From: Roseburia_D yibonii
GTDB taxonomy: Bacteria; Bacillota; Clostridia; Lachnospirales; Lachnospiraceae
Length of the DNA: 64,000 nt
NCBI RefSeq assembly: GCF_014297335.1
Contig: NZ_JACOQH010000006.1
Location: 62,001 to 126,000, forward strand
Reading direction: 5' to 3'
A program made the translations under genes and the position numbers. The notes beneath the pieces are model-generated. The model searched no databases, was not told where the DNA came from, and worked only from the letters and a program-made list of their open reading frames with translations. Each line of letters opens with the position of its first letter. The stretch's first letter is position 1. Positions 51,235 through 59,005 of this stretch are shown one piece after another.

Positions 51235-52066
51235 GAAAGGAGGTGCGAAGCGGTGTCTCTTTACCTCTTTTCGAAAAAAGAAAAAAAGCTCTCTCTTTGC
51301 CAAAGGGGCACCGTTTTGTGCCTCCGGGAAAGCGTCATTTACGATAGAGGCAGCAGTGATATTTCCGCTTTTTGCCGGACTTCTTGTCACGATCCTATTC
51401 TTTTTCCGGGTGCTCATGGTGCAGCAGACGGTGGAAGAAGCATTGCAGTACACCGGAAGAAAGATGGCGGTGCTTGCCTGGGAGAGTGAGGAAAAAGGAA
51501 CACTTTTAAGTCTGGCGGAGGCGGAAGCGATCTTTCATGGAGCGAAAAAAGACGCGGGCGACGCATCGGTATACCAGGGGTGTGGAACGGTCAGTCTGGA
51601 CGCGGTGAGGTCATCCTTTACCGGAAATTATATTCAACTTTACACCACCTATGAGATTCCGCTTCCGATCGGCTTTTTCGGAAAGCAGGAAATCAGAATT
51701 GTCCAGTCGGTAAAAACAAGGAAATGGACGGGGTACAGCAAAGATGATGCGGGGATGGAACAGGATCGTTTTGTTTATGTGACACCGCATGGACATGCGT
51801 ATCATGCCACCATGGACTGCGCTTATCTGGATCTGAGTATACAGAGTGTGAGTTATTCCATGGTAGGGAGTTTGAGAAATGCGGATGGAGCGCGTTATAC
51901 GAGGTGTGCTTCCTGTGGGATGGAAGGAGGCACCGTTTACATTACAAGTTATGGAAACCGTTATCATTCAAGCCTGACCTGCGGTGGGCTAAAGAGAATG
52001 GTTTATCTGATAAGGCTTTCGGAAGCACAGGGCTATCATGCGTGTCAGAAATGTGCAGGAAGCTGA
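51182..52066 (+). CDS. TadE-like pseudopilin with Cys-motif C-terminus; start or frame uncertain
   Basis: A TadE-like N-terminal helix (ASFTIEAAVIFPLFAGLLVT) is followed by about 200 residues ending in two similar Cys/His units: VTPHGHAYHATMDCAYL ... RCASC and ITSYGNRYHSSLTCGGL ... ACQKC. No start codon in this frame follows the strong AAAGGAGGTG at 51237-51246; the GTG it serves (51253) opens the frame next to it (MSLYLFSKKEKK) which loses the TadE homology. ATG 51182, inside the preceding gene with GGAGAT upstream, gives an in-frame start. Either that is used, or an indel/slippage in the A6-G-A7 run (51274-51287) joins the two frames. Confidence 0.7.
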   Translation: MKHISLPMKRKYPIWIPEKGGAKRCLFTSFRKKKKSSLFAKGAPFCASGKASFTIEAAVIFPLFAGLLVTILFFFRVLMVQQTVEEALQYTGRKMAVLAWESEEKGTLLSLAEAEAIFHGAKKDAGDASVYQGCGTVSLDAVRSSFTGNYIQLYTTYEIPLPIGFFGKQEIRIVQSVKTRKWTGYSKDDAGMEQDRFVYVTPHGHAYHATMDCAYLDLSIQSVSYSMVGSLRNADGARYTRCASCGMEGGTVYITSYGNRYHSSLTCGGLKRMVYLIRLSEAQGYHACQKCAGS

Positions 52067-52079
52067 AAGGAGAGAGGAT

Positions 52080-52499
52080 ATGATTGAAACATGTATGACA
52101 TTAGGGCTGCTTGGGGTGTGCTCGATTGAGGATGTCAGACGAAAAAAAGTGGGAGTATACAAGCTGTGTGTGACCGGAATAGCGGGAATACTGGTGCATT
52201 TACTCCGTGGTACGATCGGAATTTACAGTATTCTCGGGGGCGCAGCGGTCGGAATGGCGCTTCTCGTTCTGGGAAGGATCTTTCAGGGAAGCATAGGATA
52301 TGGGGACGGGCTGGTTTTGATCGATACCGGCATCCTGCTTGGGGCACCCGATAATCTGGAGCTTTTCTTTACGGCGCTTTTTTTCGCCGGGATTTTTGCG
52401 CTGGTTGGCTGCGTGTTTTTTCATAAAAAAAGAAAGGATACGTTTCCTTTTGTACCTTTTTTGCTGATCGCATATGTGGGGATGCTGTTATGGGGATGA
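52080..52499 (+). CDS. Second prepilin peptidase, A24 family
   Basis: 139 residues, four to five helices, with catalytic Asp in CSIEDVRRKKV and GYGDGLV (GxGD). Smaller than the peptidase at 44754. Two A24 peptidases in one Tad locus suggest separate processing of Flp and the TadE-like pseudopilins. SD AAAGGAGAGAGG before ATG 52080; overlaps the next gene by 10 bases. Confidence 0.85.
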   Translation: MIETCMTLGLLGVCSIEDVRRKKVGVYKLCVTGIAGILVHLLRGTIGIYSILGGAAVGMALLVLGRIFQGSIGYGDGLVLIDTGILLGAPDNLELFFTALFFAGIFALVGCVFFHKKRKDTFPFVPFLLIAYVGMLLWG

Positions 52500-52705
52500 A
52501 AAAAAGTATGAGAGCAAGTTATACCATAGAAGCTGCGCTTATTTTGCCGGCTGCACTGTTTTTGATCCTCATTTCCATACGGACCGGGATCTCCATGTAT
52601 ACCGAAGTAAAGGAGGCGGCATGCCATTACGAACAGGTGCAGCAGTTTGACGCGGTCGGCGAAATAAAACAGATCAAACGATGGAAAAAGTTGTTGGAGG
52701 AATAA
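52490..52705 (+). CDS. Small TadE-like pseudopilin
   Basis: 71 residues: a short basic start, then ASYTIEAALILPAALFLILI, the TadE/prepilin-like segment with Glu at +5-like position, followed by a short soluble tail. A minor pseudopilin of the Tad system. Overlaps the peptidase upstream. Confidence 0.82.
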   Translation: MGMKKSMRASYTIEAALILPAALFLILISIRTGISMYTEVKEAACHYEQVQQFDAVGEIKQIKRWKKLLEE

Positions 52706-52707
52706 AA

Positions 52708-53787
52708 ATGGAAGTATATTTTAAGCGAAATCTGCTGCAAAGTTATATGGTGATCGAGGATTCCTTTTATGGTGGTTATGATATGACGATGCTGAACAGA
52801 AACCGGCTGCCCGGATTTTTTGCCGTAAAGATGGTGGAAGCGGATGGAACATGGCAGTATTGGTATGAGATCACCGGATTGCAGATGTTAGATGAATACA
52901 TGAAACAGAAAGCGGTGGATTATGCGCTACTTAAAAAAATCGTGTTACAGATAGACGCCTGCCTGGAACTTGCGGCAGAATATCTGCTTTTGCAGGAAAA
53001 TATCAGCATGCAGACAGAGCGGATCGGGATTCGCCCGGAAACAGGACAGCTGTATTTTTGTTATCACAGTGGAGAAAATGTGGAACCGGAAAGACAGTTT
53101 CAAAATCTGATCGAACAGATCCTGCCCAACGTGGATCACAAGGACAGACAGGCGGTAGAAGCAATCTATGCAATTTACGAGATCGTGCTCGCGGATCATT
53201 TTGATTTTTCAGATGTAAAAAAAGTATTTGCAGAGATACCGGAGCTGACAGAGGATACGGTCTCGATGGTTGCAGAGGACATAGAATACCGGCAGGAAGA
53301 GCCGGAAGAAAAAACGGAGGAAAATAAAGCGCAAAAGGAGTGGGAAAAGCTGCGGGGAGCGCTTGCAAAATTAAAAGAGCCGTTTTACAGAAGTAAAAAA
53401 GAAAGTCAGCCGATCCAGGTATCCTTTGAACCGGATGACGAGGAGGTGGAAGAGGCAATGCACCCGACGGTACTGCTTTCCGATATTTCCGGCGTGATCG
53501 GAAAGTTAAATTACAATGGAAGAAACGGAGAAGCTGATTTCCTCATCCAGTCGGAGAATTTTAAGATCGGAACCAGGGAGGATGAAGTGGATGCCTGCCT
53601 GAAATCGGCGGCGGTGAGCCGCATTCACGCGCGTATTGTCCGGGAAGGAGAGGAATATCTGATCGAGGATTTAAACAGCAAAAACGGGACATGGGTAGAC
53701 GGCGAGCTGTTAAATTACAAAGAGCGTCGTAAATTAAAGAAAAATGACAGAATCCGATTCGCGGATGAAGAATATATTTTCAGTTGA
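52708..53787 (+). CDS. DUF6382-FHA domain protein
   Basis: 359 residues: an N-terminal DUF6382-like domain (1-170), an acidic linker (about 190-260), then a C-terminal FHA domain with IGTRED, SRIHARIV and LNSKNGTWVDG, which hold the phosphothreonine-binding Arg, Ser and Asn. It may link Ser/Thr phosphorylation to the Tad locus; no kinase gene is in the window. SD TTGGAGGAA before ATG 52708, which starts 2 bases after the upstream stop. Confidence 0.82.
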   Translation: MEVYFKRNLLQSYMVIEDSFYGGYDMTMLNRNRLPGFFAVKMVEADGTWQYWYEITGLQMLDEYMKQKAVDYALLKKIVLQIDACLELAAEYLLLQENISMQTERIGIRPETGQLYFCYHSGENVEPERQFQNLIEQILPNVDHKDRQAVEAIYAIYEIVLADHFDFSDVKKVFAEIPELTEDTVSMVAEDIEYRQEEPEEKTEENKAQKEWEKLRGALAKLKEPFYRSKKESQPIQVSFEPDDEEVEEAMHPTVLLSDISGVIGKLNYNGRNGEADFLIQSENFKIGTREDEVDACLKSAAVSRIHARIVREGEEYLIEDLNSKNGTWVDGELLNYKERRKLKKNDRIRFADEEYIFS

Positions 53788-53812
53788 CATGAAAAAATAG
53801 AAGTGCTATTGT
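53784..53812 (+). promoter_or_regulatory. Promoter of the rhomboid gene
   Basis: Consensus TTGACA (53784-53789), overlapping the end of the FHA gene, 17-base spacer, TATTGT (53807-53812) with TG-C before it (extended -10). This implies that translation starts at TTG 53845 rather than the upstream GTG 53803, which would lie at the -10. Confidence 0.72.
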
Positions 53813-53844
53813 TTCTGGTATTAAAAAGGAGAAGAGGTGCTTTT

Positions 53845-54915
53845 TTGATAGCAGAGATCGATCAGATGTTAAAGGCGGAAGGCTACCGCTTTTTGAAGGT
53901 GCAGCCGGAAGAAGCGGGTGTTTATTACAGATATGAGAATGGGACAGTAGAGGTTATTCTGGGACTTTTGGATCACAGTGCGTTTCAGATGAATGCGGCA
54001 GTCTGCGCGAGCATGAAAGAGCATATCAGAGAGCTGTTCTTCTTATCGCATGGCAGAGTGCCGGGGATCACGGAGGAGATGCCGGTTTATCAGGTGGATA
54101 TCCTTTGTCTTGCGATCACGGATCAGGTGGAAAAATACCGTGTGCTCTGTAATGAAATGCGCGGTATCTGGCTGGTGGAGGCGGGGACAAAACGGCTCAT
54201 CATTTATGAAAATCAGCCCGGAGACTTTTACGGACTGCAAAAGCGGCTATTAAATCTTCTGGATCAGTGCGGGGAGCAGACCTCTGCGCGTGCCCCAAAA
54301 AGAGAAAAACACGCGTTACAGATCGACTGGCGCGGGATGACCTGGGTAAACACCGGGCTTGTGGCGGTCAATATCCTTGTGTGGATCGTTATGGAACTGT
54401 TCGGAAATACAGAGGATTCCCAGTATCTGCTGGAGCATGGGGCGATGTATCCGCTTTTGGTCGTCTCGCTTCATGAGTGGTACCGGCTGTTTACCTGTAT
54501 GTTTGTACACATAGGATTTCCGCATCTGGTCAATAACATGATCGTACTGTTTTTCACCGGCGACCGGCTGGAACGCGAGATCGGAAAAGTGAAATATCTG
54601 TTGATCTATCTGCTTTCCGGGCTTGGCGGGAGTCTGCTCTCTATGGTCTATATGTTAAAAACAGGCGATATGGCAGTTTCCGTAGGTGCGTCCGGTGCTA
54701 TTTTCGGCGTGATCGGCGCATTGCTGTATCTGGTGATCCGAAACAAAGGGCGGATCGGGACACTGACGACAAGAGGACTGGTCTTAATGATCGCGCTCTG
54801 TCTGTATTACGGATTTACGGCAACAGGGGTGGATAACTGGTGTCACATTGGAGGCCTGGTGATGGGATTTTTGCTTGCGGTACTGCTTTATCGCGGAAAT
54901 CCGAGAAAAGATTGA
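53845..54915 (+). CDS. Rhomboid family intramembrane serine protease
   Basis: 356 residues. Residues 1-160 form a soluble domain of unknown kind; the rest is a six-helix rhomboid core with catalytic Ser in GASGAIFGVIGA and catalytic His in WCHIGGLVMGF, plus the conserved HIGFPHLVNNM in the second helix. Rhomboids cut substrates within the membrane; the substrate is not evident. Has its own promoter. TTG 53845 has GAAGAGGTG upstream. Confidence 0.9.
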   Translation: MIAEIDQMLKAEGYRFLKVQPEEAGVYYRYENGTVEVILGLLDHSAFQMNAAVCASMKEHIRELFFLSHGRVPGITEEMPVYQVDILCLAITDQVEKYRVLCNEMRGIWLVEAGTKRLIIYENQPGDFYGLQKRLLNLLDQCGEQTSARAPKREKHALQIDWRGMTWVNTGLVAVNILVWIVMELFGNTEDSQYLLEHGAMYPLLVVSLHEWYRLFTCMFVHIGFPHLVNNMIVLFFTGDRLEREIGKVKYLLIYLLSGLGGSLLSMVYMLKTGDMAVSVGASGAIFGVIGALLYLVIRNKGRIGTLTTRGLVLMIALCLYYGFTATGVDNWCHIGGLVMGFLLAVLLYRGNPRKD

Positions 54916-54940
54916 TTTTAGCGGTAAAAATTTATATACT
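54912..54940 (+). promoter_or_regulatory. Promoter of the flavodoxin-SCP2 gene
   Basis: TTGATT (54912-54917, overlapping the rhomboid stop), 17-base spacer, TATACT (54935-54940). Confidence 0.72.
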
Positions 54941-54981
54941 GGGTATAGATATTTTTTAATAAGCAGGAAAGAGGATAAGGA

Positions 54982-55989
54982 ATGAAAGTCAATATTTACT
55001 ATGGCGGACGCGGACTGCTGGATGATCCGACACTTTATGTAATAAATAAGATGCAGGAGGTACTGCAGGAACTTCGTGTGAACGTGGAGCGTTATGATAT
55101 CCATGAATACAAGAACAGCATTTCCACCCTGCCGCAGACACTAAAGGAAGCGGATGGCATTATTCTTGCAACAACAGTGGAATGGCTCGGAATCGGTGGC
55201 TATATGCAGCAGTTTCTGGATGCCTGCTGGCTATACGGGGACAAGGAGAAGTTACAGAATATGTACATGCAGCCGGTAGTTATGTCAACCACATACGGAG
55301 AGCGGGAAGCAGAGATCACACTTTCAAACGCGTGGGATATTCTGGGTGGGCTTCCGTGCAACGGGATCTGCGCGTATGTCGAGGATCTGGTTTCATTTGA
55401 AATGAATGAGGAGTATTCTTCGATCATTGAAAAGAAGGCGGAAAATCTGTATCGAACCATCTCTCAGAAGGTGAAAGGACTGCCGACCAGCAATCAGGCG
55501 GTGACCCGTTCCGTGCTCCGTACACAGCAGATGGAGCTGACCCCGCAGGAGACCGAGCAGTTATCCAAATATGTGGCGGATGATACTTATGTGAAAAAGC
55601 AAAAAGAAGATATCGAGGAACTTGCGTCGATGTTTAAGGATATGCTTGGACAGACGAAAGAGGAAAATTCCGGAGATTATATTGTAAAACTGGAATCCCA
55701 TTATGTGAAAAAAGAGGATCTTGACGCGGTATACCGCTTTGATATAGAAGGAAAAAGCCAGGCGCTCATCGCAAAGATCCAGGCAGGAGAACTGACCTGC
55801 GAATATAAGGCGAAAGAAGAAGCGGATTTTGAGGAAGCGGATGTTTCGGCAAAGCTTTCTTCCGAAGTTATGGAAAATATCCTTGCCGGTCGTTCTACGT
55901 TCCAGGGCGCGTTTATGACAGGAGACATGACGGCAAAAGGAAACTTTAAGACACTTCGTACGCTGGATGAGATTTTTATCTTTGAGTAA
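54982..55989 (+). CDS. Flavodoxin-like / SCP2-type two-domain protein
   Basis: 335 residues. N-terminal domain (1-165) has the flavodoxin/NADPH-dependent FMN reductase pattern (IYYGGRG, ADGIILATTVEWLGIGGYM, VVMSTTYGERE). C-terminal domain (about 235-335) resembles SCP2 sterol-carrier domains, ending with AGRSTFQGAFMTGDMTAKGN. SCP2 domains bind hydrophobic ligands, so an NAD(P)H/FMN enzyme acting on lipid-like substrates is possible. SD GAAAGAGGATAAGG before ATG 54982. No enzymatic activity can be named. Confidence 0.72.
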   Translation: MKVNIYYGGRGLLDDPTLYVINKMQEVLQELRVNVERYDIHEYKNSISTLPQTLKEADGIILATTVEWLGIGGYMQQFLDACWLYGDKEKLQNMYMQPVVMSTTYGEREAEITLSNAWDILGGLPCNGICAYVEDLVSFEMNEEYSSIIEKKAENLYRTISQKVKGLPTSNQAVTRSVLRTQQMELTPQETEQLSKYVADDTYVKKQKEDIEELASMFKDMLGQTKEENSGDYIVKLESHYVKKEDLDAVYRFDIEGKSQALIAKIQAGELTCEYKAKEEADFEEADVSAKLSSEVMENILAGRSTFQGAFMTGDMTAKGNFKTLRTLDEIFIFE

Positions 55990-55991
55990 GA

Positions 55992-56645
55992 TCAGGATCC
56001 GGGATTGACCGGGAGCAGGATCGAAAAGGTGCATCCGTCACCGGGACGGGATTCAAAGAGCAATCTGCCCGAGTGATCTTCGATGATCTGACGGGCGATA
56101 GGAAGACCGAGTCCGGTGCCATATTCTTTGGAAGTGGTAAAAATCTCAAACAGATTGTCTTTCGTGGTGTCCGGGATGCCGCCGCCGAAATCGGTGAGCT
56201 CGATGTCGATAAAGTCATCTTTACGAAAGACATTTAAAATGACAGTTCCGGTTTCGCCCATCGCTTCATAGGAATTCTTTAAGAGATTGATCAGAGCCTG
56301 TTTTAAGCGCAGGGAATCGATGAAAATGGGAGGAAGATTTTCTTCGAGAGTTGTTTTACAGACAAAATTCTGGGAAAAAGAAAGATTATGGATCGCGTCT
56401 GAGATTTCCCGGATGAAATCAGCGGGAGCGACCAGTGAGAGGTTTAACGGATAGCCGGTGCGGCTCAAAGAAAGCTCGGCGATCAGGTTTTTCAGGTAAG
56501 TTACCTCCTGCATGGTATCTTTCCACAGGGGATAAGCTGCAACATCGGGATGCTTTTTCTCGATCAGTTGGAGTGAACTGTTGATCAGTGTGACGGAGTT
56601 TTTGGTTTCGTGAAAAATTTTCATATAGTCAAGTGTTGTCAGCAT
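55992..56645 (-). CDS. Orphan cytosolic histidine kinase
   Basis: 217 residues without a membrane segment or sensor domain. Phosphoacceptor His in KIFHETKNSVTLINSS, N box LKQALINLLKNSYEAMGE, G1 FGGGIPDT, G2 GTGLGLPIARQIIED. NtrB/KinB-like minimal kinase. ATG 56645 is taken as the start: GGGAGG lies 8 bases upstream, while an extension to 56744 has none. No response regulator adjacent; the HIT gene is divergent. Confidence 0.85.
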   Translation of the reverse strand: MLTTLDYMKIFHETKNSVTLINSSLQLIEKKHPDVAAYPLWKDTMQEVTYLKNLIAELSLSRTGYPLNLSLVAPADFIREISDAIHNLSFSQNFVCKTTLEENLPPIFIDSLRLKQALINLLKNSYEAMGETGTVILNVFRKDDFIDIELTDFGGGIPDTTKDNLFEIFTTSKEYGTGLGLPIARQIIEDHSGRLLFESRPGDGCTFSILLPVNPGS

Positions 56646-56688
56646 GAAAAAGACCTCCCGGAAGTGTTTTAAAATTTGAAATATGCTA

Positions 56689-56717
56689 AGTGTAGCACTA
56701 CTTTCATGCAAATTCAA
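56689..56717 (-). promoter_or_regulatory. Promoter of the orphan kinase gene
   Basis: Minus strand: TTGAAT (complement of 56712-56717), 17-base spacer, TACACT (complement of 56689-56694) preceded by TGC. Confidence 0.7.
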
Positions 56718-56765
56718 TGAAAAGTAACCGCAAAAAATCGACAAAAAATAAGGAGATGTAGAGAA

Positions 56766-57182
56766 ATGAAAGACGAAAATTGTATTTTCTGTAAGTTGGC
56801 AAATGGGGATATCCCGACCAATACGGTGTATGAGGATGAGGAATTTCGGGTGATCTTAGATGCGAGTCCGGCAACAAGAGGCCATGCGCTCATCCTTCCA
56901 AAGCAGCATTATGCAAATCTGTATGAGATCGATGAAAATGTTGCGGCAGATTCCATGAAGCTCGCAAAGAAGCTTGCGATCCACATGAAAAAGGTGCTTG
57001 GCTGTGATGGGGTGAATGTGCTCCAGAATAATGAGGAGACCGCAGGACAGACCGTGTTCCACTTCCATGTCCATGTGATCCCGCGTTATCAGGGCGCGAA
57101 AAATGACGACATCATCCAGTGGACACACGAAGATTTTTCAGAGGATGAGATGAAAAAAATATTAGATACCGTAAAAATGTAA
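56766..57182 (+). CDS. HIT family protein (Hint-like nucleotide hydrolase)
   Basis: 138 residues with the family's N-terminal CIFCKLANGDIPTNTVYED (zinc-type CxxC) and the His triad HFHVHVIPRY. Hint proteins hydrolyse adenosine phosphoramidates. SD AAGGAGATG before ATG 56766. Followed by a shared bidirectional terminator with murG. Confidence 0.93.
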   Translation: MKDENCIFCKLANGDIPTNTVYEDEEFRVILDASPATRGHALILPKQHYANLYEIDENVAADSMKLAKKLAIHMKKVLGCDGVNVLQNNEETAGQTVFHFHVHVIPRYQGAKNDDIIQWTHEDFSEDEMKKILDTVKM

Positions 57183-57189
57183 AAAAAAT

Positions 57190-57232
57190 CCCGGAGGAAA
57201 TGTCTTTGCTTTTTCAAGATGTTTTCTCCGGG
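57190..57232. terminator. Bidirectional terminator between the HIT gene and murG
   Basis: CCCGGAG (57190-57196) pairs with CTCCGGG (57226-57232), stem extended by AAA/TTT; eight A on the left (57181-57188) give the T run for the minus strand, and AGTTTT on the right for the plus strand. Confidence 0.78.
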
Positions 57233-57242
57233 AGTTTTGGTC

Positions 57243-58322
57243 TTACTTTTTGCTTTTTGATGCGGCAGCTTCATTGATCAGTCCGATCACGGTGTCAATG
57301 GAGTCGAGCTGTTTGCTCTTTGCCATGGCATCTATGTAAACCTGCTTGTTGGTTTCTACCTGCTTTATGGCATCAAGCAGCGTATCGGAAGTAAGATTTT
57401 CTTCTTCTAACACATAGCTGAATCCCTGTTTCTCAAAGGATCTTGCGTTTAAGATCTGGTCGCCGCGGCTGGCGTTTGCGGAGAGCGGGATCAGGATATT
57501 CGGTTTTCGCAGTGCAAGCAGCTCGCAGATGGAGTTTGCGCCGGCTCTTGAAATTACGATATCCGCAAGCGCGAACATATCGCGAAGTTCTGATTTGGCG
57601 TACTCAAATTGGGCATAACCGGTGGTACTTCCGAGAGAAGCGTCAAGATTTCCTTTTCCGCACAGGTGAATCACCTGATAATTTTTCAATAATTTTGGCA
57701 AAACAGCGCGCAGCGCGTTATTTAACACCTTGGAACCGGAACTTCCGCCGACTGCAAGAATAACCGGCTTTTCTGCCGTAAAATTGCACAGCGTAAGTGC
57801 CGAGAGACGGTTTCCGGTCAGAAGTTCCTGACGGATCGGAGAACCGGACAAAACAGCCTTGCCCTCCGGCAGATACGGGATGGTTTCCGGAAAATTACAG
57901 CAGACTTTATAGGCAGCAGGGATCGCGATCTTGTTGGCAAGTCCCGGGGTCAGATCCGATTCGTGGATAATGGCAGGAATATGAAGAAAACGTGCTGCCA
58001 AAACGACAGGAACGGAGACAAAGCCGCCCTTGGAAAAGACAACGTCCGGCTTTAATTTCCGCAAAAGTCCGACTGCCTGACCAAATCCTTTTAAGACCTT
58101 AAACGGGTCGGAAAAATTCTTGATATCAAAGTAGCGGCGCAGCTTCCCGGATGAAATGCCGTAGTAGGGAATGCCCTGTTCTTCAATCAGCTGTTTTTCC
58201 ATACCGGTGTAGGAGCCGATATAACTGATTTCAAAGCCGTTTTCTTTTAATTTCGGAAGCAGAGCAATGTTCGGGGTGACGTGGCCCGCAGTGCCGCCGC
58301 CGGTCAGAACGATTTTTTTCAT
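57243..58322 (-). CDS. murG: UDP-GlcNAc:lipid I transferase
   Basis: 359 residues, GT28 family. N-terminal TGGGTAGHVTPN (G loop), the middle PAIIHESDLTPGLANK (with His/Glu-Ser-Asp) and GGSSGSKVLN in the second Rossmann half, plus the UDP-binding ISRAGANSICELLALRKPNI. MurG makes lipid II on the cytoplasmic membrane face. Not with murE in this window. SD AGAGGGTAT before ATG 58322. Confidence 0.96.
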   Translation of the reverse strand: MKKIVLTGGGTAGHVTPNIALLPKLKENGFEISYIGSYTGMEKQLIEEQGIPYYGISSGKLRRYFDIKNFSDPFKVLKGFGQAVGLLRKLKPDVVFSKGGFVSVPVVLAARFLHIPAIIHESDLTPGLANKIAIPAAYKVCCNFPETIPYLPEGKAVLSGSPIRQELLTGNRLSALTLCNFTAEKPVILAVGGSSGSKVLNNALRAVLPKLLKNYQVIHLCGKGNLDASLGSTTGYAQFEYAKSELRDMFALADIVISRAGANSICELLALRKPNILIPLSANASRGDQILNARSFEKQGFSYVLEEENLTSDTLLDAIKQVETNKQVYIDAMAKSKQLDSIDTVIGLINEAAASKSKK

Positions 58323-58546
58323 AGCGATACCCTCTTTTTCTTTTTTGTTATTTTTTCAGACATATATTATATAGAAATAAATCTCTTTTATATTATACTG
58401 TTGCGGCAAAAAGTCAAGGAAATCTGAGATAACAAAAAAGCGGCGCGGCGGGAAGAAAAAAACAGGCTGGTGCAAAAAAAGAAACAAATAGCGGGAAGGC
58501 TGAAAGATAAAGGCGAAACATGCGGTGAAAAGTGGGACAAAGCTAC

Positions 58547-58575
58547 TTTAAAAAGAGGCGGAGTTTTTTTATAAT
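58547..58575 (+). promoter_or_regulatory. Promoter of the small coiled-coil membrane protein gene
   Basis: TTTAAA (58547-58552), 17-base spacer, TATAAT (58570-58575). Leads to the ORF at 58609 with a strong ribosome binding site. Confidence 0.55.
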
Positions 58576-58608
58576 GGGGAGGCAAGGTGAAAACAGGAGG
58601 TGTCAGTC

Positions 58609-58926
58609 ATGCAGATGATCGAACAGACAGCGGAGTTTTTACAAAAGAACAGCGGAGTGCTGATCCTGGTGGTATGTATGCTTTTACTGGTCGCAATGCT
58701 CCGGCACTTAAAACAGGGCAGGAAACTGGAAAAAAAGCTGGACGTCATAAACGAGAATATGGCGTTTCATTTTGAGCAGATGATGGACAGCAAGGCACAG
58801 TTTGAGGCGGAAAAAGCAAAGGAGCGAAAGCTTGAAAGGGAGGCTTTAGCGAAAGCGGAAAAGCAAAAGATGGAAAAAGAGCAGGAAGCCGTATTTGATG
58901 CGGTCTTACAGGAAATTTTCCCTTGA
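58609..58926 (+). CDS. Small membrane-anchored coiled-coil protein, unknown function
   Basis: 105 residues: one N-terminal helix (about 17-33, SGVLILVVCMLLLVAML) then a Lys/Glu-rich coiled coil (about 35-95). AGGAGGTG before ATG 58609 is a near-perfect ribosome binding site. No motif; precedes pgi by 79 bases. Confidence 0.75.
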   Translation: MQMIEQTAEFLQKNSGVLILVVCMLLLVAMLRHLKQGRKLEKKLDVINENMAFHFEQMMDSKAQFEAEKAKERKLEREALAKAEKQKMEKEQEAVFDAVLQEIFP

Positions 58927-59005
58927 TAAATAGCGGCAATTTTGCTAAAATTGACACGATGAAAAGAAATGCCAGATGGCAGGGATAAACGAAGGAGTGT
59001 TAAAA

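Noticed and set aside
51253..51489. 78-codon frame with a strong ribosome binding site in the TadE-like region
   Set aside because: Its sequence after the first dozen residues is the frame-shifted reading of the TadE-like protein; kept only as evidence for a possible frameshift.
58941..58995. TTGACA near 58958 as a pgi promoter
   Set aside because: No acceptable -10 at 16-18 bases; pgi may be read from the promoter at 58547-58575.
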